Shown here: positions 18,501 to 30,500 of the stretch, in pieces
Layout: every line of letters starts with the position of its first letter
Numbering within the stretch: position 1 is the first letter of the stretch
Assembly: GCA_023333565.1 (NCBI GenBank)
Contig: JAJKFH010000052.1
Span: forward strand, 1,612,001-1,676,000
Reading direction: 5' to 3'
Length of the DNA: 64,000 bases
Source of the DNA: Puffinus mauretanicus
Lineage: Eukaryota > Chordata > Aves > Procellariiformes > Procellariidae
Position numbers and translations under genes: made by a program
The notes under the pieces: model-generated
The model's input: the letters and a program-made list of their open reading frames with translations, nothing else
The model's database searches: none
Told to the model about the DNA's origin: nothing

Positions 18501-21500
18501 ACTGAGGTTTTCTTGTTTTTTAACGACTTTTGATTGGAAAATTTATAAGGGAGGCCCTGGCTGGAGTGCCAGCGCTTTGGTGCGTGGCGGAGGTTGTAAC
18601 TGCTGAGTCCTGAGGTTCCTGCCGTAGGCTGGGGTTTCCGAACAGCGGCGGCGAGGCGAGGCTTCGGGGAGGGGGAAGTGAGATAAGGAGGCTAGGCCAC
18701 AGCATGTGAAAGGTAGTTTGTGGTATGAATTATGGCTAATGCCGGTCACATGGTGGTTACAAACTAGCGTGGGGGCTGGGGCGCAGTGCTCGTGCGCTGG
18801 GAGGCAGGGGCAGGCTGGCAGTGGATTTAAATGGGCTCAGCGGCGCGTTGCAATGCAGGGTCGATCCTGGTGCCCTCAGTAACGAGAGGAGAGGAGGAAG
18901 CACGCTAAGCTGCAGGTGTCCTGGAGTCCCTCTGCCTCCAGATAAGCATTGGCTCCTCTCTTCCCCGCAGAGCTGGGCGCTCAGCCATGCCGGACGCTCC
19001 TCCGCCCCCGTGGTCCAGCTCCTGGAAGCTGGCTTTCTCCTTTGTGCTGCAGGACTGTACCCGCTTCTCTCTGTGTGGCCTGTCGTTCCTCCCTGTTGGA
19101 GCTTGGAGGGGTGGCTGCAGTGGTTCCTCCGTCTTACGCAGATGAGGAGTGTGTCCTGACGTGCTTCCACTGCGAAGCGCAGCGGCGGAGACAGGCTGCT
19201 CTGTAATTGTGTGCCTCTGCTCCCTCTCTGCCTGCCGAGCGGGGATTTCCTGCCCTAGCCAGCCTGGGATCCCGGGGGTGGGTGGATGGCGGTGAAAAGC
19301 ACCTGGAGAGAGTCTCTTGCCACAGTACCTTTGTGCTTTAAATTCCTGACTCACCTAATCCCGTGCTGTGGTCAAAGCAGCAGGTTATGCATGCAGTGTG
19401 CCTGGCAATTTGTGTATGAAGAAGGAGTTGTGATCATCTTGTGTGATTTTTATTTTTTTCCTCCTCTTTTTCATCTGCTCACATCCTCTATGTCATTCAT
19501 CTTTCAGATGAAATAAAATGATAGTTGAAAGTCCTCCATAGTTATGATTCCCCCAAAGTTTTGTGAGCATGGCTTTGATTTTGTTGTAGTTATTAGAAGT
19601 CAGTTTAGATTTCTGGACCTCTGTTTTTTAGGTATCTCCAGTGGATATTTTAGTAGGGGCATTTCTCTCCTCTCTCAATCAAGTATGTGTATGCAATAGG
19701 AAAAGAACAAAATATAGAATAGAAAAAAAATTAAAGCAGTTTAGTTATCAGTCCAAAGGCTTTAATGCTAAAGAGCCACGAAGAAACTTTTTTGGAACTA
19801 TAATTGCAGACATAAGCAGTGATTATCTGTCTTCATGCTTTTATAGTCCCCATCACTGTCACCTGAACATATGAAGCTGATGAGGGTGCATGCAGAATGT
19901 TATTCAGCTGATGCTGTGTAATCCTGATCTCTTGCAATATGTGGAAAGTAAAATAAAGTGTCAATTCATTTGAAAATGGTGGGGAAAGAAAAAGGTGGGA
20001 GAGGACAAGTATCCTTGCAGAAAACATAACCTTATTTCATCCAGCTTGCAGCTGAAGGAATGCAGTTGACAGGGTAAGCGTCTTATATGGACGTGGTCAA
20101 AAGAAATTTTGCTGTTTCTTAATGTTCTTAGAGGTCTTTGGCAGGTGCAGTCCTTCATCTTTGGAGGGTGCCTCCCTTTGTTTCCTTGAAATGTTCTGAA
20201 TTTCCTGCAGCTGAGAGAAGGACAACAGCACCTGTTTGTCTTGTGTTCCCGAGAACTGGAGATCGTTGGATCAAGGCAGACAAATGGATGCTGCCAAGCG
20301 CTTCTTGAGGTGGAACAGAGATCAGAGAGCAAGTCCTGAGTTGCTCGGCCTGATTATTGATGCTGGTTATGCAGGTGAAAATGTGCTCTAGGCTGTAAAG
20401 AGGCAGAGGGAGGAAGGGGTAATTTGGTGGTTGTATGCAAGATTCTTTTCCTGCTGCTTGGCAGGCCTAAAGATCCGAAATCCTCGGTATTAACTACCTA
20501 GTAGTTTTTGGTGAACTCGCTGGGCACTTCAGAGGGCTGCATACATGATGTGGTGCTGCCCTGCAGAAGGGGAGCTTGCACTGCTGGTACAATCGAGTGA
20601 CTAAATCTAACACGGCATTCCTGAACCGTAATCTGGTGCCCATTTTGTAAAGAGGCTTTTTGTCTCCACTGCCCTAAGAAATGTTGAGTGAGAGACTTTC
20701 TGCTGCTTGGCAGCCAGAGTGGTAGAAGGAGCAGTGCAGAGCTCTGGTATTTTGCATGGAGGTTAGTAATCCCAAGATAGGCACGGGCTTAGATGGTTTG
20801 AGTTCACTTGATCCAGGCCAGTGTTGCTAGGGTCTGCTTGCCGTCTTTTCTGCCCCTTGCTCTCTTGCTGTTCGTGCTTTTCAGGCAGGTGGGTTCATTG
20901 CCCGAAGTCAATTTCTAAGTCTCGTAATTTTCATCGCAGTCACCTGCTCAGGTTAGTGGGGAGGCAGTGGAAAAAATGAGATAGGAGCCAGAAGTCCTGT
21001 GATCTCTTAGCGAACAGTACGTGAATAGTTCAGGGCTAAGTTTGGGCCTTAAGAAGGTAGCTGTTTTGTTGACGATTTTTGGGTAGGGGAGGCACTTGTT
21101 GGACAGGAAACTAGTTATACTTTTTTCCTTTTTTCCTGAAATTTGGAGGCAAAAAGACAGCTATTTTGAAATAGGAAAATAGATGCAGAGGAATCCAAAA
21201 CTTCTAAATCAGTTTTTATTTACTCTAGCACTGAATTAGGACCAGGTGAAAACCACATCTGGCCATGTAAGTTTTTGGTGGACTTTCTGAATTTCTCAGT
21301 GATGATAGTCTTTGCTTTCATTGAAGTTAGCAGTTAACCACTGATTTCTGTTAGAGCAGGTCAAAGCAGAGCTCCTAAATTGCCTAATACTCAAGGTCAT
21401 TTTAAAAACAAAACCAGAAAACTACTAGTAAAGTGCCTAGATGCACAAAGAAGTAGGCAATGCAGTTTTTGGAGATGCGGGCCTGCCTGTCCTCTATTTG

Positions 21501-23940
21501 AAATCAAAATGACATAGCTATGTTTTGAACGTGTCTGGTCTTCATCTTAGTGAGCTGCCAATGAAAAACTGGTTCTTGGAAGTTTTATTCAAGATGTAGT
21601 TGAAAGTCTGTGGGACATACGTTCCTGGAGACGTCAGCATCCTACTTTCACAAAAGACTTACGTGCTGAAATGACTTAAATTAGTTTAAATCTTACCCTT
21701 ATTCTTATCATATGGAGATGAGGTAAGTGATTGTCATCACCCTTGTTTTGTGGACGTGGAAAACAGAAGTGCTGCTCACGTGTTCTGCAATACTCGAAAC
21801 AGTGGGAATTGCTGGTGCCTTGGGAGAGGGTTATTCCGAACCCGATGCGGTGCTGGGACTGCACCCCCAGTGCCGCGTGTTTCCAGGTGTTGGTGAAGAG
21901 AGGAAACGGGGTTTGAGAAGCTGATGTCTCAGCTGTGCCACGGTCAGTGCCGTGGGAGTAACTCTGCATTTTCTTCAGTCCCCACAAGGTGACGAAGCTA
22001 TGTGCAGAGATTGCCTTAGTCTTGCATCATTGGAGACGGGCATGAGTCAGTCGTGAAAACCCTCTGCAAAAGACTTTTGTAGCTAATGCTGGCTTATTAG
22101 AAACAGTTGTTGAGAATAGGCCTGGTTTCACTGGGCATTTGAAGCATCTTAAGAATGACGGTAGTGGTGCTCAAAGTCTGAGGGGGGCACAAGCAGACGT
22201 AGGGGTAAGCTATAAAATGTTTAAGATGGAAGGGTGAGTGCCCAGAAGAACAGGCTGAATGCAGCATGCCCATCCGACATCTGACTGATGCTTCAAAACC
22301 TGTAGTCAGCTACTGTAGTACGGGGCAAGAAAGGGAAGGAACGAATATAGAACTGCTCCCTGTCACGGTTTGATTAACTTCTGGGGGAGGCTCTGTGTGT
22401 TTGTGAATGCATAGCAGCACAAAGCAGTGCTGAAACCCAGGGCTCATTGCACGAAGGTGTGCTGGTGAACTTGAGTGCTGAAGAGTTTTGCTGTCTGCGT
22501 GGTAAGGGGAGACTGTGCGGGAGGCAGCTGGAGCTGGCGGGAGTCAGCGCTCCATGCTTGTTTCTGAGCAGCGCTTAACCTCTCTGTCTGCTTCCATTGC
22601 TGTGAAATGCTGCTTTTACGGCCACCGCTGCTGCTGTGGCTCTGAGCACCCTGCACGCACGCAGCAGCCCTCTGCCTGTGAAACAGTGCTGCCCTTCTGC
22701 ACGCAGAGGACTCGCCTGTACGGCGTATCTGTAGAGGAGGAAAAATTGCCGCCCGGGCTTCTGGGTCCCCAGCTGAATACCCTGAAGACTGCTGTCCTCC
22801 CTCGCTGCTGCAGGCTCCTCTGCCAGGCATGCTGGAAGCTTTAATTCATGTGCTTTGGGATCCTCTGGCAGGCAGCGCTGTAGAAATGAGGAGTATCATT
22901 GTGTTTTATTGTGGCTTCTAAGAACGCAGTGTGTTTGTGCTTCGGGGAGCCCCAGGAGCTTTGTTTTTCACCAGGCCTGAGCTATTCTTCAGCAGAGCCT
23001 TCCCAGAGCGTGATCTAGTTCTGCCCATTAGGAGTGAGAGACGGGCCTGACTGATTTCTGCTCCCTGCTGCATAATAAATCTGATACTAAAATTAGTGCT
23101 GGTCTCCCTAGGCCATAATTCTTGCTGAGATTATAGAGAATTGTGTGTGCAGAGAGGAATTGTGGTTGTGTGTGTGTTTGGGTTTTTTTTATAACCTTGA
23201 GTGTCCAATTTCCAGGTTTTTTACTTAAGCCCCCCCCATCTTTTTCCCCTTTTCCTCTCTTTTGGGAAGTGCTTAGCCTTTCTGTGTATTTTGGCTATTT
23301 AAGCCTCTGTCACTGCAGGCAGATGAGTTCCTTGGGAGCTCTTCTGAAGGTTTTGTAATTGAGTCTTTTACCACGGCGACAGGATATTATTAACCTTCAG
23401 TAAAGCAATTTATTTCATACTCCTTTGTGGGGATAAGCCTTTTTTCCCCCAGGAAAATATGTATGTGGAAAGGGTTTTGCGTACAGGGGTAGCTGGACTT
23501 GCAGCAGTGATTATGATTTAAAAAAAAAAAAAATTACATGAAAAATAGGCAGTTCTGTTTGTGTCAGTTTAAAAGAAACCTTTGGTCCTGAATGACTCCC
23601 ACCCCTGCCCCAGTGTTTTATTTTAAAGACATACTTTTTGCCTATCAGTGGCTTTGAAAGGAGGTTGTATTTCATTTTGGAACTCTAGATATTTAGCCCC
23701 TGTGAGCACTAAAACATTCTGTTTTCATCTTTGAGACAGCCTTAAAAATGAACTGAGAGCTGGAGGGAGGAGTTCCTTGCGGGGTCTCCCTCTTGGCTTG
23801 GCCTTTGCCCTGAAATCAAATGCAGACTAGTCCAGAAGTCGTTAAAGATTGGATAGCTCCTAGAATAGCAATTTCCAGCGAACAAGCGGGAATGCTGGAT
23901 AAGTGGCCAGCCTGGCTGAATAACTTGTATTTTCTATTGA
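15599..23940. other. Intron 5 segment without recognisable element
   Basis: Mixed-composition intronic sequence, somewhat GC-richer with CpGs at 18180-19270. ORFs on both strands (for example 17451-18086 minus and 18757-19170 minus) have no recognisable domain and are judged chance. No RNA gene or element is supported. Confidence 0.55.
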
Positions 23941-24059
23941 GCGTGGTGACAAAGGCACCGGTCTGGGATTCAGCGGCTCTGGGCTGGTCTGTTACAGGCG
24001 GTTGTGTCATTGCATCTCCCTGTGCCTAAATTTTTATTTTAAAAAGAAGATGAGAATAT
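23941..24059 (+). mobile_element. MIR-type tRNA-derived SINE relic
   Basis: It reads in the order of the MIR consensus: gtggtgacaaaggcaccggt (box A-side remnant), ctgggattcag, then ttgtgtcattg, ccctgtgcct and a gatgagaat end. It is strongly diverged, as expected for a repeat inserted before amniote lineages split. Confidence 0.62.
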
Positions 24060-26389
24060 TTTTTTGCGCATGTCGAGTTAGACTTTGCTTTTTAATTCAG
24101 TAGATTGTTAAACTTTAAAAAAGTAATTAGCAACATGCTTGTCCTGGTTTGTGTCTTAGTTGAAAACTTTGCACTGTCACAGAGCCTGCTTTCTAAGGAG
24201 TTCACCATACCTTGCAGTACGAATATGTTCTTTCAGCAATTATATTAGATAAAGAGGTGGTGTTATTGCCACATTATGCAAGAGAGCTTGGATGAGAGTT
24301 GCAGTGCTTTGTCCAGAGCTTTACGTTTGTTAACACACTTGGATCTCTTGGCGCCGTTTGTAGGCTTTAATTGCAGAGTCATCCATTTTTCTACGCTATG
24401 CCTCTTTAGCATGCTAAACTGCTTCTGCCTTGCTGTTGAAACGGGCATCCTAGAGAAAGTATTTTGGTCTGTGAGGCTTTTAGTGACCTTTGTTAGGGCT
24501 GTCCTCCAGAACCACGGTCTCCCAAGCTGATCTTCCTGCGTTCTACCACTTTCTGATTTTCCGGATGTGTTCAGTTATTTTTATCCAGACTTTCTCGCGC
24601 CTCTTCAGTGGTTCCATCCCTTTTACATTAGATGGGCTTTTCCACAGCCTGTGTCAGAAGGCTGTTACTCTAGACCTGAGGAGCACTCACCTGCTTTTGC
24701 TTTGAGAGTGGGCTCCTCGTGGCAGGGGCTGCAGGTCTGCTCTGCAAGGAGAGCACCGCCTGCTCGGTGGCCTGGGCTTCTGGCAGTGGTGGCGTGTGTC
24801 TGGCGCGCGTCCTGGTGCCAGGAGCGAAGAAGGGCTGCTGGCCTGTCGCAGTGCCCGTGCTAGCCCTGCCATCTCCAGGGGTGGTACGGCAGGAGGGCAC
24901 CGGGCTCTGCTGGTGCCGGTGTCCCCAGCTCACGTGGGCTGAGGTTACGCACCGTGGGACAGGGTGGAGAGTGGGGTGGTTGGAGAAAGAATGGGGGGGA
25001 CGGCGGGTATACTGCCTTCTGTAGGATGTCCTGCTGGGAGAAGATGCTGATGATAAACGTGTTTTGTGGGGAAAAACTGAAAGCACTTTGTGCACGCTGT
25101 CCTTCAGCGGTGGTGTGCACAGGTTTGCAGAATGGACTTGCCCCTTCCTTTGAGGTTGTGGGTGTCTCTGTTTTGTTGGTAGCAGTGAACTGAGATGTTT
25201 AAAAACAGGTAAATGCCATGACCTTGCTTTTATACTGCAGTCTTCAAACGCCATCAGTTCAATGTGCTGCTGTATCTTCTGACTTGCCAGGCGCAGGGCA
25301 ATGGTGCTACTGCTTCAGGGGAACCAAGGGACATCTCCAGGATCTGCCCTCCCGTTGATGCCTCTCTCATGCCTGGCCTGTGCTCAGCCCCCTTGGGAAG
25401 GGCACTTTCCTGTGCGGTCCTTCAACCTCTGCTAAAATTCGAGAGACGTTACATGCAAGAGAATGTTTTTGTTATCGAAAGACTTTTTGGCCCCTCCACA
25501 TGCTGGTTTTGTAAAACTATGCAGCTGGTAGATTTATTCTTACGTCTTCAACCATGGAATCTTTCTTTTTTTAAAAATGTTTAAAGTACCTTTTTTCCCC
25601 CTTTTTACTATAACTGTTGTTGTAAATGAGCCCCACAATCTGAAAAAAAAATTTTTTTCTTTAAAGCTTCCCCACCAGAGATTTAATTAAAATATTGTGA
25701 AAGGCAGTCATTGAAAATGAGAAACCTTTTGAGTGGAAGGCACCCTGATTTCCCTCTGTGGAGCTTTTTGTCACCATAGAGATGAAAAGAGAAGCTCAAA
25801 ATTGCACTTTCCCCTTGTGCGTTGCTACCGAGGGGACGTGCCTGCAGGTAGCAGCTGTGCTAAAATCAGCGGGACAGGGGCCGGGGAGGACTGGGGAGGC
25901 ATGGCTAGGGCTGCAGGCTTTAACTCTTTGCAGGGCACGAGCACTGGATCGGGATTTCCTTTCCCAGTGGAAGCGTTTCTTCTTAGTTTATTATTCTGTT
26001 TTAATTTCCTGTACTTCAGGGCTGGAATTTATCTGGGCTTGCAAAGGGAAAGAACGAAGGCGCCCGTCCTTTTGTCTCGATAAAAGCATAACTAAGCAAC
26101 TTTCTGTGCAGCGTGGCCTGTTGGGTCTGCGCCGGAGCTGTTCGGATCCGTCTGTAAATCGCTGCATTGTTCTTGAGGTGTTTATGCAGAAAGCCGGTTA
26201 AGTAACGGTGTTGAAATCTGACTCGGCCTTTTTAATTTTATCATGTTGGTGTATAAATCAAAACTTCTCTTGCTGCAGGGTTCAGGCCTGCCTGATTCTT
26301 ACTTAAAATACCTAAATTGGGGCTTTTTTTGTTTGTTTTTATTTTAAAATAAATGGATTAAGTTTTTTTTCCTTTTCTTCCAGTAACCC
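24060..26389. other. Intron 5 segment, GC-rich patch at 24690-24960
   Basis: Contains a GC-richer stretch at 24690-24960. Overlapping ORFs on both strands there reflect base composition. No gene or element recognised. Confidence 0.5.
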
Positions 26390-26900
26390 CTCTGGAAGTG
26401 TAGGGATTAGTAAACCAAAAATACACGCTGCGAGTGATAAAACTGCTCTGATACAGTTTCAAAGACAGTCACAAAAATTGAAGATTATTGGAGAGTACAT
26501 GACACTGGGCAGTGTTATGCTTTTAATCATTTTAAAAACAAATTTTTCTCCCTAATTGAGTGAAGAGCAGACTCAAGTGGATTCTTGGCACAAACGTCTC
26601 AGACAAATGAAAGTAAAATGTATATTCAAGCTGTCTGCTGTTGTATATTTTACACCATACCTGTCTTTGTGCCTGATCTCAAATGGACATAATGGTTTAA
26701 TTTTAAGCTGTTTGAGCAAGACCTGTTGTGTTTAAACTTCCAGATAGAAAATGAACATAACCAATGTAATGGCATTATTAATACGGAGTATTACTAAATT
26801 GTAATTTGCAAATTAATGGTTTAACTCTGAGATTAAATATACAGCTGTGTTCTTGTGTAATGTTACAAGACAAAATTAGATCAAGTGTTTAAAAACAGAA
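26390..26900. promoter_or_regulatory. Candidate conserved non-coding block (AT-rich, homeodomain-like sites)
   Basis: About 500 bp free of homopolymer noise and rich in TAAT-type cores (taattgag, attaatacgg, gcaaattaatgg). Its texture is like that of vertebrate conserved enhancers. This is inference from sequence texture only; no alignment was possible. Confidence 0.3.
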
Positions 26901-27299
26901 GGGCCTCATCCAAAACCAGCGGGTGTCTTCCCAGGGACTTCGCGAAGCTTTGCGTTCGGCCTTTTCCATCCCACAGTGAGGGTGTGGACCTGTAACACCA
27001 GCAAAGTTACTTAAATGTGCGTGTGCTCTCAGGAGTGGGCTGTTAACATCTGACTACCTGAGATACCGATATATTTGGAGCAAAATAATAAAATTACTTG
27101 TTGCCATGGTGGTAGTGACTAGGGCCACCTATCTGATGGTTAGGTTCAGCATGTACCTGGCAGGCTGATCTAAGTGATGCTGTTGTGCGTATGTATTCGA
27201 GCCCTTGCAAAATTATATATTAATTTTTAAACAAGACAGTATTTGGGAGCTGGTCTCGGCTCTGATGCAATTTGCCCTTGTGCTTTCCTTGACTTGCTA

Positions 27300-27560
27300 A
27301 TAAGAAGTGCTGGCCTAAATCAGTGTCTTGGAGAATCATCGATTCGCTAATTGCAGATAATCAAGTCCCTGCTCACGCTGAGACCACTTTTGTTTTCTGC
27401 CATTCTGCCAGGATTCGGGCAGCGTCTTCCAGCCTTTGACGTAACCAATAAAGTGGGTTTTGAGCTCTCATGTTGTTAATTCTCGGAGGTGACGAAGTTA
27501 TTGGTATTCAGGCTTGATAAACAAGGGGCTGTTATACCACTGACCTTTCCCGCCAGGACG
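27300..27560. promoter_or_regulatory. Candidate intronic enhancer (homeodomain, GATA, CRE and CCAAT motifs)
   Basis: gctaattgcagataatcaag at 27346-27365 combines a TAATTG homeodomain core with AGATAA (GATA). At 27437-27449 a TGACGTAA CRE is directly followed by CCAAT. Upstream, 27110-27119 reads gttgccatgg, an RFX half-site. Motif content alone is suggestive, not proof. Confidence 0.35.
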
Positions 27561-30500
27561 AGGCACGGGGGTCACGGCTTGCTGGTTGATCTGGGGGGAA
27601 GGGGGTGCTTGGGGAGCTGCGGCGGCACAGACTTTCGCAGCACTTGCAGCAAGTTAGCGCACTCCTAAGCGGTTGTCTGGCTGCACCAGCCTGCGGAAAT
27701 TATTCTGAACACGTGTGGCAGTTGCTTCTTATTTTATTTTTTTAAGATGTGCTTCTTTCCACTTCTGGGTTCAGTTAGGGAGGGTGTTTCTGTGTGTTGT
27801 AGATTTTGCAGATTATGTTTAAAATGAAGCAGGGACTGATGAAAATGTCTGCGTCCTGCAGTTAGCTCAGCCAAGAGAGGTGAGAGGAGGCTGCCGCTCT
27901 GTAGCGACTTCTCCTAAGTGTCCCATCCCATCGGCATGGCAGGTTGTGTGTGGTTGCTCTGCCCTGTGCTCTCTACGTGTCCACTTCAGCAAACCACCCA
28001 GCGCGCATCAGGCCTTTTTTGTTCCCTAGCTGGATTGAGTCTCACTGAAGGGTGTGGGAAGGGGGGCAAGAGGTGATAATGGCTAGCAGGCTTTTCTAAT
28101 GACTTTATGTAGAACAGCAGCTGATCCCGGACCCTGAAAAAACAGGAGGAATAAGAGCCTTTCTGAGGAAGACCCCATTAGCTAGTAGGCATGCCTTCTC
28201 TTTGTAGGTGTTGGTCTTCTGGGCCAGGGAGAGCAGGGCAAATCTTCTCAAACTCCCCTTGCTTTGCTTTGCAGGTGGAGAAGCTGAGCATATTGCCTTG
28301 GCTGAAGCATTTTGCAAAAATAATAAGGGTTTTTCATTTTGTCCATCTGGATGGGAGCTGACGCTGTGTGCAGGGCAGCGCGTACCTCAGAGGTGGAGGA
28401 ACGGGTTCTCTTTTTTCCAGTGCTTGCTGCAGGGATTTACAAGCAGGATACAGTGCTTAAATGGCAGAGCAGAACCAACTTCAGTCCTGCACGTGTGCTC
28501 TTTGGTTGCTCGCCGCATAAAACGCGTGTTAGCAGACCTTCCAGTGGAGAAGGGAATAATGCGGCGTGTGTTCCTGATGCACAAAGAGGACGGCAGTTGC
28601 GTGAGTCTCGGGAGCGTACGGGGAGGCTGAGCGAGTGGTCCCCAGCCCGGGTCCCTGCTGGAGCCAGTTGTCAGCCGCGCTGCCGCTTTAAAGCCCCACC
28701 AGAGGAGCAGATGATCACTGGACAGCTTAGGTTACATAAATCTCTTTTGGGTTTAATGTCAGGCCTCCCTGCGCCCCATCCAGTGCCAGCTTCCAATCTG
28801 GCTCGTAATACTCCTGAATGTCCTTTTAATTTTTCTCTTTATTAATAGTTCTCTTACTGTAGTGTGCTCTCTCCCTGGCTTTGTGTGGTATGCGTGCCTC
28901 GGCGTTCATTCCTCTGCTCTCCGAGGTCTCCACCGCCCGTGCTTCCTGCTCTTCCACCAGCCCGGAGCTTTTCACATGTGTTTTCTTTGCTAGTTCCAGA
29001 GATGTTTTTGAAAAAATGTTGTGGGGAGGGAAGCAGGAGGGCTGACCAGGCACAGAGCTTGCACGATGTGTTGGCTGTTTTCATTCACGAATGAAGCTCG
29101 TGAGGCTCTGTGGGAGAACAGAGGCCCAGTTAGAGACGACCAGTGCAGTGGTGGTAAAGTGATGAAGCTGATGGTGAAGGTGAGATAGGAGAGACCACAG
29201 CTGGCCAGCTCTGGCTCCACCTGGATGGAGTCCTGCTCTTTGCAACCACAGATCAATCAGCTGGACTAAATTTTTTTGACGTTTAGCTTGCTCATTTCTA
29301 AAAGGGCTGTTTTGTTTCTGTATTGAGTTTTTAATTTTTGTAAATAAAGTTCAGGCTCTTCACTGTTTTTCTCTGATCACTTAGATTTAGTAAAGACCAG
29401 CAATTCTGTGGAGACAGAGCAGCAGTGGTTTTGGATGCTAAAGGGTTGTGTGATTCAGGATGCCAGTGCTTTTTTCCTCATCCCTAACTCCATAAGTAGG
29501 TACCTTTGCAGTTATTCTCCGCTCCTGCTAGGATTGTCACTAATTTCTTGTATGTGTCCTGATGGCTGGCATTTTTCTGAAAGCCCTAGCACTGATTATG
29601 TCAATGTCAGCCATTATTTTTATTTAAAAGAATAACATAATTAAAAAAACATATGCATATATATATACATACGTTTGCAGAGGGGAGGAGGAACTGAGAT
29701 GTTCAAATATGGAATCAAATAGAAACCGCAAAATGTGTGTTTAGAGCAGACTTGTGATTTAGCAGCAACCTCAAGCACTCAAAATACTTTTGCACTCACT
29801 GAGATAGCTTCTCTTACATTAGCTGTTGCATAACATTCTCATGTCAGTTAAAAAATATTGCAGGGAAAGTATTTAATGCATTGTGAGAGCAGTACACAAA
29901 GACTGCTTTCTGCAAACACGTTGGTAGAGTGCTGAACCAAGGTAGAGGATTCTGAGCTCTTGGTGTTTTTTAACCTCCTGGGTCCTCGATTTGTTTTTGC
30001 TACTCCAAATGATGGCTTAGCTAGGAAGGAGGCAGGAGCTAGGTGAGGGGGGAAAAAAGGAGGGAGGTGGGCAGGACACATATGTTTAGGGTTTTTTGCA
30101 AACATAAGCAAGTATTGCCCTTGCTACCTTGTATGCCAGTAGCTAGTACTTCCTAAACTCTGATTGTGGGTAAATTATGAAGCAAAACTGATAATGCCAT
30201 CATGATCTTGACTGTGAGCCAAATTCTGCAAAATGCAGTAGTGTATCTGTATGTCTAAAAAAAACCAAAATAAGTTGCAAAGTGCTGATAGTACAGTCAG
30301 CTGCTGCTGTTTGCTAAAGTGGTGGATTGCAGTCTATGATCCCTAGGTGAGTAAGTCTCTAAATTGTACTCAGAGATGGTATATGGCATAGCTGGAGTAC
30401 TACAGCGTTATTTTGGTGCATAATATGAAAGAGCAAGAATCCAGGACTGTTGTTTTATTTTGTTTTATTATTTTTTTTTTAATTTATGGGCTTAACATTT

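Noticed and set aside
21690..21790. Possible reverse MIR relic (atcacccttgttttgtggac)
   Set aside because: Weak similarity to the ccccattttacagatgagg core only; not enough to call.
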